Shown here: positions 59,205 to 64,000 of the stretch, piece by piece
How the letters are laid out: each line of letters starts with the position of its first letter
Numbering within the stretch: position 1 is the stretch's first letter
Source of the DNA: Natronobacterium haloterrestre
GTDB taxonomy: Archaea; Halobacteriota; Halobacteria; Halobacteriales; Natrialbaceae
Assembly: GCF_900112205.1 (NCBI RefSeq)
Contig: NZ_FOKW01000002.1
Coordinates: 124,001-188,000 of the forward strand
DNA: 64,000 bases
Direction of reading: 5' to 3'
Program-made: the position numbers and the translations under genes
Notes under the pieces: generated by a model
What the model saw: only the letters and a program-made list of their open reading frames with translations
Databases searched by the model: none
Told to the model about the DNA's origin: nothing

Positions 59205-59444
59205 ATGAGCACGACAACGCAACCCTCCACGGAAAGCAAGGAACGCCGCCTGAAACGCTACCTGCGCGAACGCGCCGAAGACGGAGAGCTCTACTTTAAG
59301 GGCAAGTTTATCGCCGACGAGGTCGGGCTCTCCCCCAAGGAGATCGGCGCGCTGATGGTCAAACTCTCGGAGTCGGCGAGTGACCTCGAAATCGAGAAGT
59401 GGTCGTACACGAGCGCGACCACGTGGCGCGTGGAACCCGCGTAG
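59205..59444 (+). CDS. DUF7123-like small winged-helix protein
   Basis: The 79-residue protein has a basic helix (STESKERRLKRYLRERAE) followed by a winged helix-turn-helix: YFKGKFIADEVGLSPKEIGALMVKLSESASDLEIEKWSYTSATTWRVE. The recognition helix would be SPKEIGALMVKL. This is a widespread haloarchaeal small protein, likely DNA-binding, with no known target. The ATG at 59205 is set by the TATA box at 59169. The frame is open upstream into an AT-rich stretch, but without a start. Confidence 0.85.
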   Translation: MSTTTQPSTESKERRLKRYLRERAEDGELYFKGKFIADEVGLSPKEIGALMVKLSESASDLEIEKWSYTSATTWRVEPA

Positions 59445-59588
59445 ATCGGTCTGGTCCCCGCATCATCGCGTTTTCCGCTTTCACTGTTCTCCCTCGCCCC
59501 GCTCTGCCCCGTTTTGCGTTTAACTCTGGCCCGGGAGCCAGGGCACTCGATTTCGCCCGTTCGCAGGGAGGCGAACCGACAGCAGTCG

Positions 59589-59596
59589 ATTTATAC
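59589..59596 (+). promoter_or_regulatory. TATA box of the second site-2 protease gene
   Basis: ATTTATAC centred about 27 bases before the ATG at 59620. Confidence 0.7.
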
Positions 59597-59619
59597 CCGG
59601 CCATCGTCAAGAACACACG

Positions 59620-60783
59620 ATGGACGACGGCGATTCGACCGGGTTCGGGAGGGCGCCCTCCGACGCCGGCCTCGAGGCTGGGCCGCCCCTCTCGCGGATC
59701 CGGTCGGCGTTCGCGGTCTACGAGGTCCGAACCGAGGGCGAGGACGACGACCGGCTCGTGTACTACGGCGACCCGCTGAAACAGCCCGAGCAGGTGATGC
59801 AGGACCTGTGGCCCGTCTTCCGCGAAGCGGGGTACGACCTCGAGTTGCGGACACGCCACGGGGAGTACGTACTCGTCGCGGAGCCGATCAGCGTCGGCAT
59901 CGACGGCGTCCCCTGGACGAACGTTCTCCTGCTCGCGCTGACGGTCGTCTCGACGCTGTTTGCCGGGTCGATGTGGTATCACATCGACCCGATCGCCAAC
60001 CCGACCGAGATGTGGCGCGCGTGGCCGTTCACGGTGGCCATCCTGGGTGTCCTCGGGGTTCACGAGATGGGTCACTACGTGCTGAGCCGCTACCACAAGG
60101 TCAAGGCGTCGCTGCCGTATTTCATTCCCGTCCCGACGCTGATCGGCACGATGGGCGCGGTCATCAAGATGAAAGGGCGGATGCCCGACCGCAAGGCGCT
60201 GTTCGATATCGGCGTCGCCGGGCCGCTCGCAGGCCTCGTCGCCACGATCGCGGTGACGATCGTCGGGCTCCACCTCCCGCCGGTCACCGCGCCGCCGGAG
60301 GTCGTCCAGGATCCCAACGCCATCCAGATCCAGCTAGGCTACCCGCCGCTGCTCGAGTTGCTCGCGGCGGCGTTCGACCAGCCGCTGTACCGGGACGATC
60401 CCGCGACGGCAGTTCACCCGGTCGTCATCGGCGGCTGGGTCGGGATGTTCGTCACCTTCCTCAACCTGATCCCCGTCGGCCAGCTCGACGGCGGGCACAT
60501 CCTGCGGGCGATGGCCGGCCGCTACCAGGAGACGATCGCGGCGCTGGTGCCCGGCGTGCTGTTCGGCCTCGCTGCTTACCTCTACTACGTGGCCGACTAC
60601 GGGCTGAACTCGGTGCTCATCTGGGGCATCTGGGGGGTGTTCACCGCGGTGCTGGCGTCGGTCGGCCCCGCGGAGCCGATGGACGATGGGGAGCTCGGGA
60701 CCGGCCGGTTCGTCCTCGGGATCGTCACCTTCGCGCTCGGCCTGCTGTGTTTCATGCAGGTACCGATCGTGGTGATCGAGTAG
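59620..60783 (+). CDS. Site-2 protease family (M50) membrane protein
   Basis: The 387-residue protein is a PDZ-less M50 intramembrane protease. The zinc motif is GVHEMGHYV (about 146-154) and the third ligand is in NLIPVGQLDGGHILRAM (about 282-298). A soluble N-terminal domain (about 1-95, FAVYEVRTEGEDDDRLVYYG) precedes about seven helices. VKASLPYFIPVP is also seen in related haloarchaeal proteins. The substrate is unknown. It is not closely similar to the PDZ-containing M50 protein at 50253, so the window codes for two different S2P types. Confidence 0.93.
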   Translation: MDDGDSTGFGRAPSDAGLEAGPPLSRIRSAFAVYEVRTEGEDDDRLVYYGDPLKQPEQVMQDLWPVFREAGYDLELRTRHGEYVLVAEPISVGIDGVPWTNVLLLALTVVSTLFAGSMWYHIDPIANPTEMWRAWPFTVAILGVLGVHEMGHYVLSRYHKVKASLPYFIPVPTLIGTMGAVIKMKGRMPDRKALFDIGVAGPLAGLVATIAVTIVGLHLPPVTAPPEVVQDPNAIQIQLGYPPLLELLAAAFDQPLYRDDPATAVHPVVIGGWVGMFVTFLNLIPVGQLDGGHILRAMAGRYQETIAALVPGVLFGLAAYLYYVADYGLNSVLIWGIWGVFTAVLASVGPAEPMDDGELGTGRFVLGIVTFALGLLCFMQVPIVVIE

Positions 60784-60785
60784 CC

Positions 60786-61736
60786 CTACCCGTGCGTGTA
60801 CCCTTCGTCCGCTAACGGCTCCCCGTCGAGGGTGATTCCGTCCTCGCCCTCGAGTACCGTTCCGATCTCCGTCACGGGTACGTCAGCGGCCTCCCGGACG
60901 GCCGCGAGTTCGTCCTCGGGAACGGTCGCGACCAGTTCGAAGTCCTCGCCGAACGTCGTCGCCAACTCGAGCGCCGCCGCCTCGTCGTCGGCCACGTCGC
61001 GAACGGCGTCGTCGATCGGGACTCGACCGCCGTCGATCGCGAACCCGCAGTCACTGGCCTCGCTCAACTGGTGGAGCGAGCGGGCGAGCCCGTCGCTCGA
61101 GTCCATCATCGCGGTCGCGTGCGGGGCGAGCGCGCGGCCGGCGGCGACCCGGGGCTCGAATCGGAAGAGGTCGTTGGCACGGTCCCGCAGTTCGGCCGCG
61201 CTCGAGTCGCCGGCGTCGGCGTCGGCGTCGGCGTCGGTCGCCCGCTCGAACAGCTCGAGGGCGGCGGCGCTTCGCCCCAGGGTGCCGGTCACGCAGACGC
61301 GGTCGCCGGGACGAGCGCCGCTTCTGGGGACGGGGACGGGGTCCGCACCGTCGCCGTCCGCGCCCGTGCGACCGATCGCGGTCGTCGCTACCGTGAACTC
61401 CTGGTGTTCGTCGAGGTCGCCCCCGACGTACTCGGCGTCGACCGCCTCGCAGACGTCGCTCGCGCCGCGGACGAACGCGAGCAGTTCCGTCCGATCGAAC
61501 GCGGGGGCGGCGTAGGCGGCGACCGCGGCCGTCGCTTCGGCCCCCATCGCGGCCACGTCCGACAGCGACGCGGCGACGGACCGCCAGCCGGCCGTGTACC
61601 GGGTCGTCCCCTCGGGGAAGTCCGTCCGGTCGTGGAGCATGTCCGTCGTCACGACCAGCCCGTCGATCACGGCCGCGTCGTCGCCGACGGCCTCGAGTTC
61701 CGCGTCCAAAAGCGCCAGTGCCCCGCGTTCGTCCAT
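60786..61736 (-). CDS. thiL: Thiamine-monophosphate kinase (ThiL)
   Basis: The 316-residue enzyme converts TMP to thiamine pyrophosphate with ATP. The ThiL/PurM-type motifs are present: VGDDAAVIDGLVVTTDMLHDRTDFP (about 17-41), SLSDVAAMGAEA (about 57-68), GGDLDEHQEFTVATTAIG (about 104-121) and MDSSDGLARSLHQLSEAS (about 210-227). An ATDADADADAGD run (about 167-178) from a GTCGGC tandem unit (61211-61240) extends a loop between the two domains. The start is ATG 61736; the long upstream frame is a shadow. The gene is convergent with the site-2 protease gene, with two bases between the stops. Confidence 0.93.
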   Translation of the reverse strand: MDERGALALLDAELEAVGDDAAVIDGLVVTTDMLHDRTDFPEGTTRYTAGWRSVAASLSDVAAMGAEATAAVAAYAAPAFDRTELLAFVRGASDVCEAVDAEYVGGDLDEHQEFTVATTAIGRTGADGDGADPVPVPRSGARPGDRVCVTGTLGRSAAALELFERATDADADADAGDSSAAELRDRANDLFRFEPRVAAGRALAPHATAMMDSSDGLARSLHQLSEASDCGFAIDGGRVPIDDAVRDVADDEAAALELATTFGEDFELVATVPEDELAAVREAADVPVTEIGTVLEGEDGITLDGEPLADEGYTHG

Positions 61737-61840
61737 ACCCGCCGTTTCGACTCGAGGGCGAAAAACGGTCCGGGACCGAGTCGCGCACGAGCGGCGTCGA
61801 CCGGAGCGGGGACCGCAGCGTGGACACGAATACGATGGTC

Positions 61841-61846
61841 TTAAAT
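61841..61846 (+). promoter_or_regulatory. TATA-like element of rps19e
   Basis: TTAAAT centred about 27 bases before the ATG at 61871. Confidence 0.6.
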
Positions 61847-61870
61847 GCCGCGACAGGGAACCCAACGCCA

Positions 61871-62326
61871 ATGGCTACGATGTACGACGTTCCGGCGGAC
61901 GACCTCATCGAGGCGCTCGCCGAGGACCTCGAGGAACGGCTCGACGAACCCGACTGGGCGCAGTTCACCAAGACCGGCGCCGATCGCGAACTCCCGCCCG
62001 AACAGGAGGACTTCTGGGCAGTCCGCGCCGCGAGTCTCCTGCGCAAGGTCGCCGACCGCGGTCCCATCGGTGTCGAACGGCTCGCGACCGAGTACGGCGG
62101 CGCGAAGGGCGGCTCCACCCGCTACCGCGTCGCTCCCGCTCACCGCACCGACGGCTCCCGGAACCTGATCCGGACCATCCTCCAGCAGCTCGAGGAGGAA
62201 GGGCTCGTCGAGACCGCCGAGGGCGAAGGTCGCCGCGTCACCCCCGACGGCCAGAGTCTGCTGGACGACACTGCCGGCGACGTCCTCGAAGAACTCGACC
62301 GTCCGGAACTCGAGCGCTACGCGTAG
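61871..62326 (+). CDS. rps19e: 30S ribosomal protein S19e
   Basis: The 151-residue archaeal/eukaryotic-type S19e is a winged-helix ribosomal protein of the small subunit. Signatures are MYDVPADDLIEALAEDLEER at the start, DFWAVRAASLLRKVADRGPIGVERLATEYGGAKGG (about 47-81), SRNLIRTILQQLEEEGLVE (about 98-116) and the wing GRRVTPDGQSLLD. Bacteria lack it. It is followed by a PDCD5-like protein, a conserved archaeal neighbour. A TATA-like TTAAAT fixes the ATG at 61871. Confidence 0.96.
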   Translation: MATMYDVPADDLIEALAEDLEERLDEPDWAQFTKTGADRELPPEQEDFWAVRAASLLRKVADRGPIGVERLATEYGGAKGGSTRYRVAPAHRTDGSRNLIRTILQQLEEEGLVETAEGEGRRVTPDGQSLLDDTAGDVLEELDRPELERYA

Positions 62327-62496
62327 ATTACGCTACACTATACGAGTCGAGACGAGACGGCACGATACCGTAACCTACCCCGACGCCGCGGACGTTCGTT
62401 TTCCCGGCGACACCCTCGCTTTCTCCGCCAGCCCGGCGTCTGTCGGTCGGAAGTCCGTAATCATTTTCCCGCCTGCAGGAGTATACTCGTATAGTC

Positions 62497-62844
62497 ATGA
62501 GCGAACGCCCGGACGAGGAGAAACTCGAGGAGTTGCGACAGAAGAAGATGGAGCAACTGCAGGAACGGGCCGAAGGGCAAGACGCCGAGACACAGGAGGC
62601 CGCCAAGCAACAGGCCGAAGCCCAGAAGAACGCGGTGCTGCGCCAGCATCTCACCGACGACGCCCGCAAGCGACTCAACACCGTCAAGATGAGCAAGCCC
62701 CAGTTCGGCGAGCAGGTCGAGCGCCAGGTCGTCTCGCTCGCCCGCAGCGGCCGGATTCAGGGCAAAATCGACGACGAAAAGATGAAACAGCTCCTCAAGG
62801 AGCTGAAACCCGACTCCAAGAGCTTCGACATCCAGCGCCGGTGA
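62497..62844 (+). CDS. PDCD5/TFAR19-like DNA-binding protein
   Basis: The 115-residue protein has a charged helical start ([23 protein letters not shown]) and the PDCD5 core [58 protein letters not shown]. Archaeal homologues of human PDCD5 bind DNA or chaperonin parts; the role is unsettled. It lies 170 bases after rps19e. A 10-bp palindrome GAGTATACTC (62479-62488) sits just before the ATG. Confidence 0.94.
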   Translation: MSERPDEEKLEELRQKKMEQLQERAEGQDAETQEAAKQQAEAQKNAVLRQHLTDDARKRLNTVKMSKPQFGEQVERQVVSLARSGRIQGKIDDEKMKQLLKELKPDSKSFDIQRR

Positions 62845-62854
62845 CGTGACGGTG

Positions 62855-63445
62855 ATGGACCTCGGCTTGCTCTACAGCGGCGGGAAGGATTCGACGCTCG
62901 CGGCGCTTCTCCTCGAGGACTTCTACGACGTGACCCTGACGACGGCCCACTTCGGCATCAGCGACGACTGGGAGCACGCCCGCGAGACCGCCGACGACCT
63001 CGGGTTCGACTTCCGACGCCTGGAACTCGATCCGGACGTCGCCTACGAGGCCGTCGACCGCATCCGGGAGGACGGCTTCCCCCGGAACGGCATCCAGCAC
63101 GTCCACCAGCACGCGCTCGAGGAACTCGCGGCCGCGGACTTCGCCGCCATCGCGGACGGGACCCGACGCGACGACCGCGTGCCGACCGTCTCCCGCGCAC
63201 AGGCACAGAGCCTCGAGGACCGACACGGCGTCGACTACATCGCACCCCTCTCGGGGTTCGGCCGCGGCGCGGTCGACCGCCTGGTCGACACCCACCTCGA
63301 GGTGACGGTCGGCCCCAGCGAGGAGATTCGCCGGGCCGACTACGAGGCCGAACTACGGGCGATCATCGCCGAGGAAGACGGCCGCGAAGCGGTCCGGGAT
63401 TTCTTCCCGGATCACGAGCAGACGTACGTGACGGGAGTGCGATAA
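62855..63445 (+). CDS. PP-loop ATPase of Dph6/DUF71-like type (DUF7411-like)
   Basis: The 196-residue protein has the adenine-nucleotide-alpha-hydrolase PP-loop LLYSGGKDSTLAALLLE near the start and a body with TTAHFGISDDWEHARETADDLGFDF, IADGTRRDDRVPT and LSGFGRGAVDRLVDTHLEVTVG. Relatives ligate amines or thiolate tRNA through adenylated intermediates, as in the diphthamide amidase Dph6. It lacks Dph6's C-terminal domain, so the reaction is unknown. The start may also be the GTG at 62846, one base after the PDCD5-like stop; ATG 62855 is preferred because it keeps the strand preceding the PP-loop. Probably co-transcribed with the PDCD5-like gene. Confidence 0.85.
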   Translation: MDLGLLYSGGKDSTLAALLLEDFYDVTLTTAHFGISDDWEHARETADDLGFDFRRLELDPDVAYEAVDRIREDGFPRNGIQHVHQHALEELAAADFAAIADGTRRDDRVPTVSRAQAQSLEDRHGVDYIAPLSGFGRGAVDRLVDTHLEVTVGPSEEIRRADYEAELRAIIAEEDGREAVRDFFPDHEQTYVTGVR

Positions 63446-63542
63446 CGCCACCTGGTTTTCGGTTTCGCCGTTCCGTTCTGGACTCGGGATCCGACGCAGT
63501 GTCGTCGTACCTATCGGTCGTCTCCCGTCCCCGATAGCAACG

Positions 63543-63551
63543 ACTACATAC
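63543..63551 (+). promoter_or_regulatory. TATA-like element of the HAD hydrolase gene
   Basis: ACTACATAC about 25-28 bases before the GTG at 63572. Confidence 0.45.
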
Positions 63552-63571
63552 CGGGAAATCGACCAGCGAAC

Positions 63572-64000
63572 GTGACAGCGACCGTGTATTTCGACCTCGA
63601 CGGAACGCTGCTCGAGTACACGCGCCCGTTCGACGAGTTGTTCGCGCGGACGCTTCCCGACGGGGTCGACGCGACGGAATCGATGGTGAAGACCTACTCC
63701 GACCGGGTGCTCGCCGCCCTGGACGACCTCGAGGACGATCCCTACGAGCGGGCGTTCGCCGCGGTTTGTCGCGAGTACGACGTGCCTGGTGATCCAGCGG
63801 CGCTCGCCGACGAATACGTCGAGACCGAGGTCGCCGCGACCCGGGTCCCCGAAACGACGCGTCGACTCGTCGAACTCGTCGCCCGGGAGCACCGCGCCGG
63901 AGTTCTCACGAACGGCGACGGGCGGATGCAGCGGCGCAAACTCACAGCGCACGGACTCGACGACCTCGTCGAGTCGGTCGTCGTCTCGAACGAGTTCGGC
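63572..64000 (+). CDS. HAD-family hydrolase, 3' end outside the window
   Basis: The first 143 residues are present. The catalytic motif YFDLDGTLLEYT is at about 6-17, a four-helix cap follows (about 18-90), and motif II is LTNGDG near 117-122 with the conserved Thr and Asn. The protein would continue to motifs III and IV past the window edge. It should be a phosphatase of the DxDGT type; the substrate is unknown. The start is GTG 63572, with a TATA-like element about 27 bases upstream. Confidence 0.88.
   Translation, partial: MTATVYFDLDGTLLEYTRPFDELFARTLPDGVDATESMVKTYSDRVLAALDDLEDDPYERAFAAVCREYDVPGDPAALADEYVETEVAATRVPETTRRLVELVAREHRAGVLTNGDGRMQRRKLTAHGLDDLVESVVVSNEFG

Noticed and set aside
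58964-59239. 91-residue minus-strand hydrophobic open frame in the AT-rich island
   Set aside because: Hydrophobicity comes from A+T-rich codons; no clear promoter and it overlaps the DUF7123 promoter and start.
1-64000. tRNA, rRNA, CRISPR arrays, insertion sequences, attachment sites, replication origin
   Set aside because: Looked for in intergenic regions by eye; none has a cloverleaf, regular spacer repeat, transposase or origin-like repeat block that I can support.

Overview
The window is a gene-dense stretch of haloarchaeal chromosome. The DNA is GC-rich. The proteins are strongly acidic (Asp/Glu-rich, Lys-poor). Many start codons lie about 27 bases downstream of a TATA-like element with almost no leader, which is typical of leaderless haloarchaeal transcripts. 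Marker genes are archaeal: aIF2-gamma, Rpo7 (RpoE1), Spt4, S19e, aIF1/SUI1, PDCD5-like protein, class I LysRS, and CofE with an F420-dependent Mer. Many small families are of haloarchaeal type (DUF5518-, DUF5611-, DUF5787-, DUF6432- and DUF7123-like). A member of the Natrialbales is plausible but cannot be proven by reading. I see no tRNA, rRNA, CRISPR array, insertion sequence or replication origin.

Region by region: 1-6400 holds the start of an arylamine N-acetyltransferase, small membrane proteins, a DUF389 protein, a 7TM histidine kinase and two GTPases (Nog1-like, EngB). 6400-10250 holds a GNAT enzyme, a D-2-hydroxyacid dehydrogenase, a Nudix/IF-2B fusion and a phosphodiesterase. 10400-16000 holds the coupled hyuA-hyuB pair and the coupled F420 pair cofE-mer. 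16300-24400 holds an orphan chemotaxis transducer, a cold-shock protein and the MoxR/DUF58/transglutaminase operon. 24400-31050 holds aIF1, rhodanese, a DUF2237 protein, a degenerate nucleotidyltransferase, a PhnP-like metallohydrolase and two divergent paralogous HTH/zinc-ribbon regulators. 31200-34000 is an RND/MMPL exporter.

34000-37150 is a tight information-processing operon: aIF2-gamma, PIN nuclease, Rpo7, Spt4 and the GTP-dependent dephospho-CoA kinase. 37200-45500 holds a geranylgeranyl reductase, a MATE exporter, an FAD oxidoreductase, a YgfZ/GcvT-like protein and several small haloarchaeal proteins. 45500-50000 holds a dicarboxylate/amino-acid symporter, the PitA haem protein, a divergent PadR regulator and a formyltransferase-like protein. 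50250-58000 holds a PDZ-containing site-2 protease, the pyrH-lysS pair, a coupled amino-acid permease/universal stress protein pair and a CapA-type phosphoesterase. 58000-64000 holds a MobB-like/MoaE fusion, an AT-rich island, a second site-2 protease, thiL, rps19e, a PDCD5-like protein, a PP-loop ATPase and a truncated HAD hydrolase.

No obvious complete new defence or mobile system is visible. The best leads are the divergent regulator pair with its palindromic site, the MobB-like domain that has lost its P-loop but stays fused to MoaE, the formyltransferase with a replaced catalytic Asn, the AT-rich open frame before the DUF7123-like gene, the MoxR/DUF58/transglutaminase module, and recurrent short in-frame repeats that extend charged segments in at least eight proteins.
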